Origin: a virus
Reading direction: 5' to 3' (one strand)
DNA length: 64,000 nucleotides
IMG/VR virus record: IMGVR_UViG_3300038701_000531
Coordinates: 1 to 64,000 of that record
Below are positions 43,870 to 52,510 of the stretch, one piece after another; position 1 is the first letter of the stretch, and the number at the start of each line of letters is the position of its first letter. Under the pieces are notes generated by a model. It was not told the origin of the DNA. It did not search any database and saw nothing but the letters and a program-made list of their open reading frames with translations. The position numbers and the translations under genes are program-made.

Positions 43870-44564
43870 TATTTAGCATCCTTATTTGTTAATTCATTAC
43901 GGGCTTTAATCAATTTCTCAGCCATAGTTAGTTCAGCTTCTTCTTCATTAATTGAATCAGAGCCTTGTTCTTGTTTCAAAGCTTTCGCTAATTCAGTTTC
44001 TTCTTCTTTTTCTACAACTTCTTTAGCTTTATTAACTGCTTCTTCTTTATCCGCAATTAGGCTATCAAAAGCTTTGGTAATGAAAGATACTTGATCTTCG
44101 TTTAAATCAGCAATAGCACCTGCAATGCCAGCTTTCACATCACCATCAAAACTATAAGCAGCTAACACTTTTTCTGCTTTAAGAATTTTATTATCTTGCT
44201 CTAATTGTTCTAGTTTTTTCAAAATCTCAGCGTTATCTGACATGAGTTCTGTATTTCCTTTATCGTTTTTGTTATCTTCCCCTAAATCAACCGTAGTGGA
44301 AGATGGGGTGTTGGTATCTACTGTTAGATTTTTATCTAACGGAGTAAATTCTTCTCCAATCTCATCTAAGATTTCTTGTTGAGATGGCGTTAATTTTTTA
44401 TTTATATCTGAAGCTTTGAGTAATACTGGCTCATTATATCCTGAGGCAGCTCCACCTTGATCTCCATGTGTATAGGCTATATGTGCGCCTTTAAACTGAA
44501 AGTGTACACCTTTAAGGTTACGTTTAGCTTTTGGTTCACTTTTTATATTATCTAAATCACTCAT
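43869..44564 (-). CDS. Probable scaffold protein, 231 aa
   Basis: Very acidic, helical, with a coiled coil (NAEILKKLEQLEQDNKILKAEKVLAAY) and a Glu/Lys-rich C-terminus. Located between protease and decoration/capsid, the usual place of a prohead scaffold. Overlaps both neighbours by one base. Confidence 0.6.
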   Translation of the reverse strand: MSDLDNIKSEPKAKRNLKGVHFQFKGAHIAYTHGDQGGAASGYNEPVLLKASDINKKLTPSQQEILDEIGEEFTPLDKNLTVDTNTPSSTTVDLGEDNKNDKGNTELMSDNAEILKKLEQLEQDNKILKAEKVLAAYSFDGDVKAGIAGAIADLNEDQVSFITKAFDSLIADKEEAVNKAKEVVEKEEETELAKALKQEQGSDSINEEEAELTMAEKLIKARNELTNKDAK

Positions 44565-45289
44565 TATAATTCTTCTACCTCAGTAGCCATAGCTCCTATT
44601 GATAATCCCATAAGCTTACCACTCTTACGTAGCTCCCAAGCTTTAGGGTTTGTGAATTGTATCTCACACAAAGGCTGTCCTTCCTCTACCAGAGTTTCTC
44701 CTATCATACATTGATAAGGGTTAACCCAAGCTTTATTTACTTTAAAGGACTGTGACTTGTGACCGTGGAATAAAGATGATTGCAATGTTCCATCTTCATT
44801 AGCCTCATTAAAACTCTTAACTAAGTTATAAGTTTCATCTAAGCTAATAGTATCCCCTTGACCGTCTACGGATTCAGGTAATATATAGAGGGCTTCAACA
44901 GCTATCATTTCTTCATCATTAAATTGTTTTATAACTGATAGAGTTTCTTTCTTAGAACACCCAAAGTACTTATCTAAAGCCTCTCCTAGGCTATCTGTTA
45001 AGCTCTTAGAGACCTTTGATTCCTCAGGTACGTCTTTGTACTCAGTTAACCTTTCAACCCTCTGAGGCTCTCCTGAGAAGCTTACAGACGTTACATCAGT
45101 GATGGAATAACTTAATTTGTAGTCCTCACTTCTATAATCTCTGTCCTCTCCTGCAAAGTAAATAAAGTTATCATCAAAGTCTACTAAGTAAACCCAAGAG
45201 ATAGTACTATCGTCTCTAAAATGATTTCTAAGAGCCTTAGATAACAACTCTCTTTTATCATTGTTTGTATTTTTAATCAGAGTTGTCAT
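44564..45289 (-). CDS. XkdF-like prohead protease, 241 aa
   Basis: Start moved to ATG 45289, which has TAAGGAAGAG just upstream. The C-terminal ~60 residues (NKAWVNPYQCMIGETLVEEGQPLCEIQFTN.KAWEL..SGKLMGLSIGA) match XkdF-family serine proteases, with the invariant G-x-SIG end. The central LFHGHKSQSF supplies a His. It would process the scaffold during maturation. Confidence 0.65.
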   Translation of the reverse strand: MTTLIKNTNNDKRELLSKALRNHFRDDSTISWVYLVDFDDNFIYFAGEDRDYRSEDYKLSYSITDVTSVSFSGEPQRVERLTEYKDVPEESKVSKSLTDSLGEALDKYFGCSKKETLSVIKQFNDEEMIAVEALYILPESVDGQGDTISLDETYNLVKSFNEANEDGTLQSSLFHGHKSQSFKVNKAWVNPYQCMIGETLVEEGQPLCEIQFTNPKAWELRKSGKLMGLSIGAMATEVEEL

Positions 45290-46856
45290 GCTCTTCCTTA
45301 TCCTCAAAAATAGTTGTGCCAGTTTCATCTAACCTAAACAAAGCTTTATTCTCCACATTAGTAGCACTATTAGCACCACCTGCTTGTGAGCCGCCTACAC
45401 CACTAGTGCCATTAGATTCTCCACCTCTTGAGGTGTCTCCATCATCAAATACTAAATCCTCAATACCTTCAGTTGGTAACTTAGCTTTCTTATACAAGTA
45501 CTTCAAAGCTGCTGGAGTTAAACCTCCTACAGATTTCATACGCTGTGTTACCTTACTTAATTCATCATGAGAGTACTCAGTAGGATCAGCAGGTACAAAT
45601 TTAGGCATATCCTCAAAGTCTAAATGGATATTATTAACTGCAAGCAACCTAGGAGCTAATTGAGAGTTAATCACATCAACTTTCTGTTGAACTGATCTCT
45701 CTACGTAATAACCGTGAGTGCTAATAGCATTAGTAGACATTGAATAACTACCTACACTATCTTGACCTAGTAGTAAATGACCAGCGCCTAATGTGTTATA
45801 AATTGATTTACGCTTCTGGTCTATAACATCAGATGTTTTATACTGTTTACCACCACTACCCTCAATACCTTGTAATTTGAAATCATATAAAGGTGTTTTA
45901 GTAACCTCATCTACATCAGAGACTTGAACTATATAAGTACTTTCTCCATTCTGTACACGGGCTACATCCTCTTGTAGCTGTTTATAAGCTAGGGCTGCGT
46001 CTGGGTATTGAGCTGGGTTATTGGCTTGTTCTATTAGTAGTTGTGGCACTTTAATAACTACAACACCACCTAAGTCTTTAGAGATACCAATCATCTCTAG
46101 CTTCTCTACTACTTTCTTCTCAGCCCAAGCATCATAACAATGAACTAAAGGGCTATCGCCTTGAGGGTTATTACCCGTAGAATTGAAAGTGAAGTGTAGG
46201 AGGTTATCTGTTTTTAACTGTACATAGTTTCTTGAACTTAGTTGTGTGTTAAAAGCTGTTAAGTAACCTGCGAATTCTCTAGTAGAATCAAACTTACCCC
46301 TTTTTATAAGAGGTTTTTGAATAGCTGCTACAAGTTCTCTATTGTTAGTATCAAATTGCCAAGCATAAATAGATTTCTGATCTCTAGGGCTAAGTTTACG
46401 TAGTACTGTATTACCTTTGTACTTACCATAAGTTCTAACTTCAGTTACTATATTAAGTAATGAAAATCCATAGATTAAATCAGTAGCTGCATCTTGCATA
46501 GCTTTACGCCATGTTCCATAACTCATATTGTGTATATTGTAATTAAGGAACTCAGCAGCAATCTTACCTTTAGGGGTAGCACCTGTAAACTCACCATTAG
46601 CAAGAGCATTAACTACATGCAAGTTAGTGTTGTCTACAGCATTAAATACAGCATCATCTGTTAGCATTCTATCAAAAGTGCAGAGTCTTTGAGGCATAAC
46701 CAAATCTTTTTTCTTTGCATCTTGTATAAAACCAGATTGCATTAAGAGGTGTGGTTGACCTTTCTCCATTCCAAAGGGTCTAGGAACTGGAGTAAAAGAT
46801 TCTGCTTTGTTAATAGGAACACTGTCTTCTTTTTTATTTATATCTTCTGTAGACAT
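45273..46856 (-). CDS. Portal protein (DUF935-like), 527 aa
   Basis: Contains FDRMLTDDAVFNAVDNTNL, a long central region WRKAMQDAATDLIYGFSLLNIV..LSPRDQKSIYAWQFD..LLHFTFNSTGNNPQGDSPL, and GQDSVGSYSMSTNAISTHGYYVERSVQQKVDVINSQL; these are portal signatures. The last ~60 residues are disordered. Lies between TerL and the protease. Confidence 0.85.
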   Translation of the reverse strand: MSTEDINKKEDSVPINKAESFTPVPRPFGMEKGQPHLLMQSGFIQDAKKKDLVMPQRLCTFDRMLTDDAVFNAVDNTNLHVVNALANGEFTGATPKGKIAAEFLNYNIHNMSYGTWRKAMQDAATDLIYGFSLLNIVTEVRTYGKYKGNTVLRKLSPRDQKSIYAWQFDTNNRELVAAIQKPLIKRGKFDSTREFAGYLTAFNTQLSSRNYVQLKTDNLLHFTFNSTGNNPQGDSPLVHCYDAWAEKKVVEKLEMIGISKDLGGVVVIKVPQLLIEQANNPAQYPDAALAYKQLQEDVARVQNGESTYIVQVSDVDEVTKTPLYDFKLQGIEGSGGKQYKTSDVIDQKRKSIYNTLGAGHLLLGQDSVGSYSMSTNAISTHGYYVERSVQQKVDVINSQLAPRLLAVNNIHLDFEDMPKFVPADPTEYSHDELSKVTQRMKSVGGLTPAALKYLYKKAKLPTEGIEDLVFDDGDTSRGGESNGTSGVGGSQAGGANSATNVENKALFRLDETGTTIFEDKEEHDNSD

Positions 46857-46864
46857 GAGTTACC

Positions 46865-47188
46865 TTACTTTTTAGCAGCAGGTTTCTTCACTGTTGCTTT
46901 CTTAGGGGCTTTCTTAGAAACTACAGGAGTTTCTTCTTTAGTTTCCACTACAGGAGTTTCTTCTTTAGTTTCCACTACAGGAGTTTCTTCTTTAGTGTTA
47001 TTAATAAGAGTTACTCTAGTAAAAGTCATTGCAGCAGGGACTTCTCTAATAGAAGTTAGCAATTCTTTCTCGTATCTGTAACCTTTATCCATGTAGTCCT
47101 GAACTTCTGTCCAAAATTGAATTAGATTAGACATTGATGGTGCATTACATTGGATGGTTACTTTATTGCCATTTTCTTTAGCGTACAT
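46865..47188 (-). CDS. Hypothetical virion-region protein with tandem repeat, 107 aa
   Basis: N-terminal ~60 residues globular (VTIQCNAPSMSNLIQFWTEVQ); then KEETPVVET repeated three times and a Lys/Ala/Pro-rich tail (KKAPKKATVKKPAAKK). The repeats are encoded by a 27-bp DNA tandem. Between terL and portal. Confidence 0.6.
   Translation of the reverse strand: MYAKENGNKVTIQCNAPSMSNLIQFWTEVQDYMDKGYRYEKELLTSIREVPAAMTFTRVTLINNTKEETPVVETKEETPVVETKEETPVVSKKAPKKATVKKPAAKK
46921..46996 (-). repeat. 27-bp tandem repeat within the gene at 46865
   Basis: Unit CTACAGGAGTTTCTTCTTTA plus GTTTCCA occurs at 46921, 46948 and (22 of 27 bases) 46975. It is in frame and encodes KEETPVVET on the - strand, so it is a protein-length polymorphism site, not CRISPR. 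Confidence 0.85.
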
Positions 47189-47198
47189 TTAAGTTCCT

Positions 47199-48376
47199 TT
47201 AGTTATTCATATTATCCAACACATTCTTAGCTAGTGTTGGGTCAGTTGATTGATTTCTTGGTACAATTTTTATTACACGTTCTTTACAGAGGTAGTTGAA
47301 TGCTGTTGCGCAAGCATCAGGCCAATCATCTTTCCTATGTGCTGTTGATCTTTCTCCATCGAAAGACTCTAGCTCTTTGTAAAAAGCGTCTAGTGTAGCT
47401 TTATTAGGAAAAGATTCCTCTACTATTCTAACTAGCCCCGCTTGACAAGCTGCTGCAAAAGGTGAGAATTTAGTTAACTTAGATTTGTTAGTAGGCATTG
47501 CATCTGCCTTTACTATATAACCCTCAGATAATAATTTCTTAGCGGATTCCTGAAACTCTACAATACCAGCTTGACCTACATCTTTAGGTAGTATTATAGG
47601 GACTTCATCTCCATCAGCTTCTGCTTGGTCTTTTATTAGCGCATCTCTTTCTCCAGCTAATCTACAAAACTTACCATAGATATCTGATTTCTCATCTTTA
47701 GCTGATGGTATAAAATCTGCTATGATATAATAAATACCATTCTCATCTTTTTCCATTCTAATAGAAGCTGTAGGGTCTACATATCTATTTTTCTCGCTGG
47801 GTATACTAGCACCTTTATCCCAAGCTCTGCATTTAGAGGTCTTACATATAGGATAAGTTACATTTTCAACCCAATCTCTACCCCAATAATTACTACCCTC
47901 TGCTCTTGCATACCAGTTACCTTCAAGTAGTCTTGACCTCTCTACTCTAGGGAGTGAATTTAATTCTGCTAAATACTTGGGGTTTTTCTTGATTAATATT
48001 GGATTATCAAAAATAGTACCCGCAATGAAAGTAAAAGATTTAGGCTGTACTGTAATGTATTCTTTATCTATAGGATTCCAAACCTTACAAGCGTCAGGAA
48101 AATCTGCTATGATTTCCTCTGCACTATTTCTAAATACAGGTTTCTCGTCTATTACTATATAATACCTAATTTTACCCTGCTTCTCAGGGTCTGGTAATCC
48201 AGTTTCATCTAGATACCACTCAATCCAATTTAACACCCAACTATCAGCATCTGGATTACAAGAACCGAAAGCATAAGAATCACTTTCTGCTCCAGAACGT
48301 AGTCGAGATAGTAGATATGTGAACTGTCTTTCTGTAAAGTGGGTTAGCTCGTCAAAACCAACAAAAGAGTATTGTA
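47199..48376 (-). CDS. terL: Terminase large subunit TerL, exon 3 (nuclease half)
   Basis: Begins mid-codon; joined to exon 2 it reads ..HQG-L-QYSFVGFDELTHFTERQFTYLLSRLRS. FDELTHF is the Walker B region of the packaging ATPase. The C-terminal RNase H-like nuclease follows (CRAWDKGASI first acidic site, IILPKDVGQAG, HRKDDWPDACATAFNYL with the final acidic cluster). The ORF's apparent ATG (48389) lies inside intron 2. Powers genome packaging and cleaves concatemers. Confidence 0.9.
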
Positions 48377-48648
48377 CTTTTATGTTCATAACTATTCGTT
48401 AGGTAGTTACCGCTAATTAAAGCTGCTATATGTTTCCATATAGATCGGACTATATCATCATCCTTTTCAGGACGCCTTGCGCTTCGAGTATCAATAACTT
48501 ATACCCTACGAGTTTCCTCTAGTCTCTGCACTCACCTAAAGTTTAATTATAGGCTAGCTCAGGATTATCTTCAGCATTACTTGTTAAGACTTCCCCTGAA
48601 TTCACAAGGTTTGCAACTTATATTACTATAAGAGGGGGCTACAAATTA
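48377..48648 (-). ncRNA. Group I intron 2 of terL, 272 nt
   Basis: 5' site CAAGGGT|TAATTTG with guide GCCC (U:G plus three G-C pairs). P (AATTCAGGGGAAGTC), Q (AATCCTGAGC), R (GTGCAGAGACTAGA) and S (ATGATATAGTCC) are present. P9 is CTATATG/CATATAG with GAAA loop. The 3' site is ..ATAAAAG|TACAATAC. Splicing gives HQGLQYSFVGFDE in frame. No ORF. Confidence 0.82.
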
Positions 48649-48895
48649 ACCCTTGATGGTCTTCGCAGTTATCTTCATGCTGCATGTGAGCAAATGTTAA
48701 GGTTGCCCCACTTGGAAATTCATGTTGATACTGCGGTTTATTTCTAGTTTTGGTTTTAAAAGGTCGGTACATCTTTTGGCTCTCAGGCCAAAGTCCCCCA
48801 GCACCTACTAATTGAGTAGTGACCCTACGAAAGAATATACCATTAAAATTGGGGTCATGTACATGCTGCAAAGGGTGCATCAACATTAAGTGAGA
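48649..48895 (-). CDS. terL: Terminase large subunit TerL, exon 2 C-extein part
   Basis: Encodes SHLMLMHPLQHVHDPNFNG, then IFFRRVTTQLVGAGGLWPES and FPSGATLTFAHMQHEDNCEDHQG. It begins with the Ser that completes the Walker A GKS after intein excision, includes the adenine/Q-like FRR segment and ends at intron 2. The frame after HQG inside the intron stops within a few codons. Confidence 0.85.
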
Positions 48896-49882
48896 GTTAT
48901 GAGTAACTATAAAATCTTTGGTAATAAACTGTTTATCGTCCCCTGTAATGGATATACAAGTTGAATAATCTCTACCTGTCAATTCTACACTAACAACCCT
49001 ATTCTTAATTTTCTTAGGTTTACACCGTTCTTTCTTACGAGTTAAATGAAATATATCCGCCCCATTGGGGTGTCTAATATATAGTATATAAGCTTTACCG
49101 TAAGGAGACGGTGTTTTCTTCTCAGTTATAGTTGCAGTACCACCTAAACTTCTAATTAAGTATTGCATATCCCTAGCTAATTTAGAGGATACCGTACAGA
49201 ACTCTAAAGAGGTATCTAAGTTAGCGCACCCATCAGTATCCATAAGACCTCGTAGTAGTTCGAGTCTATTATTGTAAGTACTATTTAAGTACTCATCTGG
49301 AATACTTTTTGTATAAGATTTATGTCCAAATAACCCCAAGTCAATAAGGTCGTCTTTTATGTTATGTATTCCATAAGCGTACTGAGACGATCTTTTATTA
49401 ATTCTATAACCTAGTGACTTTAATCTATCTATAATTTCCTTATCCGCAGACGTAATAGCTACTTCTTTATTAATAGATCCATCACCTAATAAACACCCTA
49501 CTAAGTAGGGATGTAAGGTATGTTCTTTACCTTGAGAATATTCTAGGTTGGTGGGTAAATCAATTAAAGGACAACGTCTACGAGCGCCTTTAGGTTTTCC
49601 ATATTCTTTATCTAGTATACTTTTTAATTTTAAAGTATCTACAGTCTTGCGATTATCCTGCCCATCTCCTGCTATAGAAATAGTCCATAGATGTTCTCCA
49701 CATACCTCTACATTTCCTCCGTCTTGGAAAGTAACTTTATAAACATCTTTCTTAGGCTGAGGATATATCGCTAAAACTTTTTCGATATTACCTTTAGACC
49801 CTATCACAGAGTTTCCTACAGAAATATTTTCTATATTTACCCAACCAGTATCAGTTAGTACTGGAGTACCGTGTTTTAATGC
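48896..49882 (-). mobile_element. Class 3-type intein with LAGLIDADG nuclease, inserted in the TerL P-loop, 329 aa
   Basis: Begins ALKHGTPVLTDTGW (Ala at position 1, not Cys/Ser) and ends FIVTHN before Ser+1. Class 3 W-C-T residues are seen: Trp66 two after the block B His (GEHLW), Cys309 in block F (YSTCISI) and Thr327 before the terminal His-Asn. The block B Thr of class 1 is absent. Two LAGLIDADG motifs (LVGCLLGDGS and LLRGLMDTDG) show a homing nuclease. In class 3 inteins the block F Cys makes the first branch attack. Inserted after AGSGK, before the Ser of Walker A. Confidence 0.88.
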
Positions 49883-49897
49883 TTTTCCCGAACCAGC
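49883..49897 (-). CDS. terL: Terminase large subunit TerL, exon 2 N-extein part (five codons)
   Basis: GCT GGT TCG GGA AAA encodes AGSGK, the heart of Walker A. It lies between the 3' end of intron 1 and the first intein codon. With exon 1 (..IYGGA) and the C-extein (SHLM..) it forms IYGGAAGSGKSHLM. Confidence 0.85.
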
Positions 49898-50120
49898 CTT
49901 GGGATTGTTATGTAGCTCGTTATACTACTCTCTGATTTACCAGAGTATCGGACTATATCTTAGCTTTACGCTCCCCCCGTTTCGAGTTCACTTGAACCCT
50001 ACTTCCTCTCGGAATAGTCTCTACGCTCGGATATTAATCCTAGCTCGGTATTAGCATATCTTTAGACTTAGCTTTCACCGAATTAGAGGGGTATATTAAG
50101 GTGGAACCACTGGATTTTCA
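49898..50120 (-). ncRNA. Group I intron 1 of terL, 223 nt
   Basis: 5' site GGTGGTGCT|TGAAAATCC; guide GGTTCCACC pairs with the exon (G-C, G-C, U-A, G-C, G-C, mismatch, G:U, C-G, U:G). P (AATTCGGTGAAAGC), Q (AATACCGAGC), R (GTAGAGACTA) and S (AAGATATAGTCC) are all present, and the intron ends ..CCCAAG|GCTGG. A minimal ribozyme with no ORF. Confidence 0.85.
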
Positions 50121-50225
50121 AGCACCACCGTAGATTACAAGGTCTACACCTTTATTTGTTATATTGAAAGCAAGCTCTTGTGAACCTTTTTGTCACTGTG
50201 GTTGGATAACAACTTGTTTACTCAA
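50121..50225 (-). CDS. terL: Terminase large subunit TerL, exon 1, with an in-frame TGA
   Basis: TTG start with GGAGG six bases upstream (50232-50236). Reads MSKQVVIQPQ, then TGA (50193-50195), then QKGSQELAFNITNKGVDLVI and YGGA. The region after the TGA is clearly terminase (..Q..F.......D.VIYGGA) and has no internal start codon. The exact N-terminus and the TGA need resequencing; readthrough, mutation or error are all possible. Confidence 0.7.
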
Positions 50226-50226
50226 C

Positions 50227-50890
50227 CTACACCTCCTTAGGGATAAAATCCCATCCCAATTGTTTATAAGATTTACCTAACCATTCTAGAGGTATTACCC
50301 CCTTTCTTGGTTTTGTTAATATATGATTATTCTTATTCCTGCATCTATTTCTTAAAGTTCTGCTATCAATATGATTAGCTTTAGCAGCTTCCCTACAAGT
50401 ATCAAAATTCCCTAAAGGAGTGATCCAACTCCCTATCCAAAAAGGGCTATCTTTACCTTTAGGCTGAGATAAGTTATCAGGTCGTATACTATTAAGAAAT
50501 TCTACCCTAAGACTTTTATCTTCCTCTGATAATTTTTTTATAATTATCTTTTAAAGTATTCCTCATTTTAGCAGTAGCTTCTTTACCCCTATAACCCCCC
50601 CAACCTCCTAAGGATATGTTGTAGTATTCGGGGTTATCCACAACTGCCTGAGTAACTACTTTTTTCTCGTAGGCATAACATTCTTTAGCTGAACCCTCAA
50701 ATAAAATTTCTCTTTTGAAGTTGTCCTTTCCATATTTATCTAAGGCCACTTTAATAATAGATCCTGAACCAAAATATTTGTCATCATTTACTGTATTCTT
50801 ATAAGTTCTTACCCCTATGTACTTCCTATTATTAACTAAATTAGTAGTAAGATACACAAAAGCTTTTTTACTAAAATCTGGACTAGACAA
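50227..50890 (-). CDS. Free-standing GIY-YIG homing endonuclease, frameshifted
   Basis: TTG start with AGAGG upstream. Frame 0 (to 50516) gives FVYLTTNLVNNRKYIGVRTY (GIY-YIG as VYL-YIG), then Arg-containing helix and the catalytic Glu region. Frame 0 stops 7 codons after an A7 run (50533-50539). With one A fewer the frame continues to TAG 50227-50229, adding ~100 residues with a DNA-binding look (SWITPLGNFDTCREAAKANH; RTLRNRCRNKNN; WLGKSYKQLGWDFIP). It lies between terS and terL, near both terL introns. Confidence 0.65.
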
Positions 50891-50910
50891 GTTTAACCTC
50901 TATATAAAAG

Positions 50911-51246
50911 CTAATCCGCAGTCATTTTAATAACTGGGCTAAAATCATCATCCTCGTCACTATCATCATTAGAATCACTTTGACCTCTCTTGACAATACC
51001 CTGAGCTTTCTCTAAATACTTCTCAGCTTCAAAAACTAACTTAATTAAGTCTTTACTAGCTGCAACCTTTTGTGGTAATGTTAATTTGTTTTGAGGGTCT
51101 AAGACAGCAGCTATTAGATTATCTACTGCATCAGGTAAATATTGTTTACCTTTAGCCCTCACTTTCTTATGGGCTGTGGCTATATGCTTACTAGCAGGTT
51201 TATGTTCACCTGTAGGATTAGCTACCTTACCTTTTTGAAATGCCAT
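50911..51246 (-). CDS. terS: Probable terminase small subunit TerS, 111 aa
   Basis: Basic N-terminus (FQKGKVANPTGEHKPASKH), helical core (LPDAVDNLIAAVLDPQ..TLPQKVAASKDLIKLVFEAEKYL) and acidic tail (DDSDEDDDFSP). This size, charge layout and position before terL fit TerS, which recognises the packaging site. No motif is diagnostic. Confidence 0.55.
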   Translation of the reverse strand: MAFQKGKVANPTGEHKPASKHIATAHKKVRAKGKQYLPDAVDNLIAAVLDPQNKLTLPQKVAASKDLIKLVFEAEKYLEKAQGIVKRGQSDSNDDSDEDDDFSPVIKMTAD

Positions 51247-51249
51247 ATA

Positions 51250-51999
51250 TTACTCCTGTGTCACACCAATCAATAATGATGCTGCATTAACTACAATCTT
51301 AGTATTAGCATTTTCACTAATACCTCTAAATTCAAAAGTAGTTCCTGCGGTATAAGGGGGTGGTGCAAAGAAAGTATCCTCTAAACTAGATTCATACAAT
51401 TGGTATTCAATCAACCTGAAAGGTACTGGGTTATGAGGGGGATATACATATATACTAACATCACAATCTTTATTCTTACCTAAATAAGCTCTAACCCTAT
51501 TAGCAATTAATACTTTATCTTTAGACACTGTATAAACTGCATTATGAGATATCTCAGCTCCTTGCCCCACTTTAGCCATAATCTTAGATGCCACATTAGG
51601 AATACCTGCTGTAGCACCACCTTCCCCAGAATAAATATAAATATCTCCTTGAGAGGCAACTCCTGATAAGTTAATAGCTTGATTAAATCTATAATAAGTA
51701 CCACCTCCAACTAAAACTGGAGTAGTACCATTGGGTGTAACTGGAATAGTTATCTCTGTGAAATCGTCTGTTAGAAGTGTTAAAACGAAAGTGTTTGCTG
51801 TATCTGATGCAGAGGTAGATACTATGTATACATTCTCTGCTGTTGCTAGAGGTGTGTATAAGCCTCCGTGAGGCCATAATGTCTCCTCAGACATACCTAC
51901 GTCTGGGTTAACCCCTGTTATTGTCTTAGGGACTGCGCCACCAACCCTCCCTAAAGATATATCCACTCCAGAGGAATAGATTTCATAAATACTACTCAT
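51250..51999 (-). CDS. Putative virion surface/fibre protein, 249 aa
   Basis: Beta-rich, Gly/Thr-rich protein with VDISLGRVGGAVPKTITGVNPDVG and SGEGGATAGIPNVASKI. Resembles small structural proteins encoded upstream of terminases in other phages. Upstream of terS in the late operon. Exact role unknown. Confidence 0.45.
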   Translation of the reverse strand: MSSIYEIYSSGVDISLGRVGGAVPKTITGVNPDVGMSEETLWPHGGLYTPLATAENVYIVSTSASDTANTFVLTLLTDDFTEITIPVTPNGTTPVLVGGGTYYRFNQAINLSGVASQGDIYIYSGEGGATAGIPNVASKIMAKVGQGAEISHNAVYTVSKDKVLIANRVRAYLGKNKDCDVSIYVYPPHNPVPFRLIEYQLYESSLEDTFFAPPPYTAGTTFEFRGISENANTKIVVNAASLLIGVTQE

Positions 52000-52274
52000 T
52001 ACTGCTCCAAAAATTTCTTTATTTTTATTGTTTTCATCCGCTCTTTTCTTTCATACCTGAGATAAAGTATACCTTTATCATTCAAGGTTTTTATGAGCTG
52101 TCTTAATAATTTTCTGTTAAGTTTACCTACAGTATTGCAGATGTAAGCTTCGTGGTCTGATATGTAATGAATTGTGGCTGATAATATTGGACTAGACCTA
52201 CGAGCATAAGAATCACCAACCTTGTAAAATCTCAATGTCTCGACTTCAGGCTTTAAGTGTATAGAAAATTCCAC
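51999..52274 (-). CDS. Hypothetical protein, 91 aa
   Basis: Basic protein (LNRKLLRQLIKTLNDKGILYLRYERKERMKTIKIKKF) overlapping the next gene by one base. No family recognised. First protein gene after the - strand tRNAs. Confidence 0.6.
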   Translation of the reverse strand: MEFSIHLKPEVETLRFYKVGDSYARRSSPILSATIHYISDHEAYICNTVGKLNRKLLRQLIKTLNDKGILYLRYERKERMKTIKIKKFLEQ

Positions 52275-52295
52275 TTTGGTTCACCTGCTTGTGTT

Positions 52296-52371
52296 TGGTG
52301 CTACTCGTATGATTCGAACATACGACATCTACAGTACAAATGTAGCGCTCTACCATCTGAGCTAGAGTAGC
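52296..52371 (-). tRNA. tRNA-Thr (UGU anticodon)
   Basis: - strand cloverleaf: acceptor GCTACTC/GAGTAGC, D stem GCTC/GAGC, anticodon stem CTACA/TGTAG with loop TTTGTAC (TGT, 52336-52338), T arm GTATG-TTCGAAT-CATAC, discriminator A and encoded CCA. Confidence 0.93.
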
Positions 52372-52422
52372 AATTTGGTTGCGGTATAAAGAATAATTAG
52401 GTCTCTCTACACCGCTAAAATT

Positions 52423-52499
52423 TGGTACGGGATTTAGGATTCGAACCTAAGACATTATGCTCCCAAAGCATACGCACTACCTGACTGTGCTAATCCCAT
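52423..52499 (-). tRNA. tRNA-Pro (UGG anticodon)
   Basis: - strand cloverleaf: acceptor ATGGGAT/ATCCCGT (one T:G), D stem GCAC/GTGC, anticodon stem TATGC/GCATA with loop TTTGGGA (TGG, 52463-52465), T arm TTAGG-TTCGAAT-CCTAA and encoded CCA. Co-oriented with tRNA-Thr 51 bases downstream. Confidence 0.93.
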
Positions 52500-52510
52500 A
52501 AAAGTAAAAC

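Noticed and set aside
46921-46996. CRISPR-like array
   Set aside because: The three 27-bp units are contiguous without spacers and in frame in a coding sequence (KEETPVVET); it is a protein repeat. No CRISPR array was seen anywhere.
48626-49807. A single stand-alone 393-aa LAGLIDADG protein
   Set aside because: The frame continues upstream without an ATG into ALKHGTPVLTDTGW and AGSGK, and downstream into terminase sequence after HN-S; it is an intein inside TerL, not a separate gene.
50193-50195. Genome-wide reassignment of TGA to Trp or another amino acid
   Set aside because: TGA terminates several genes here (5797, 4785, 16857, 60080, 61932) at sensible positions with overlapping downstream starts, and none of the four tRNAs reads UGA.
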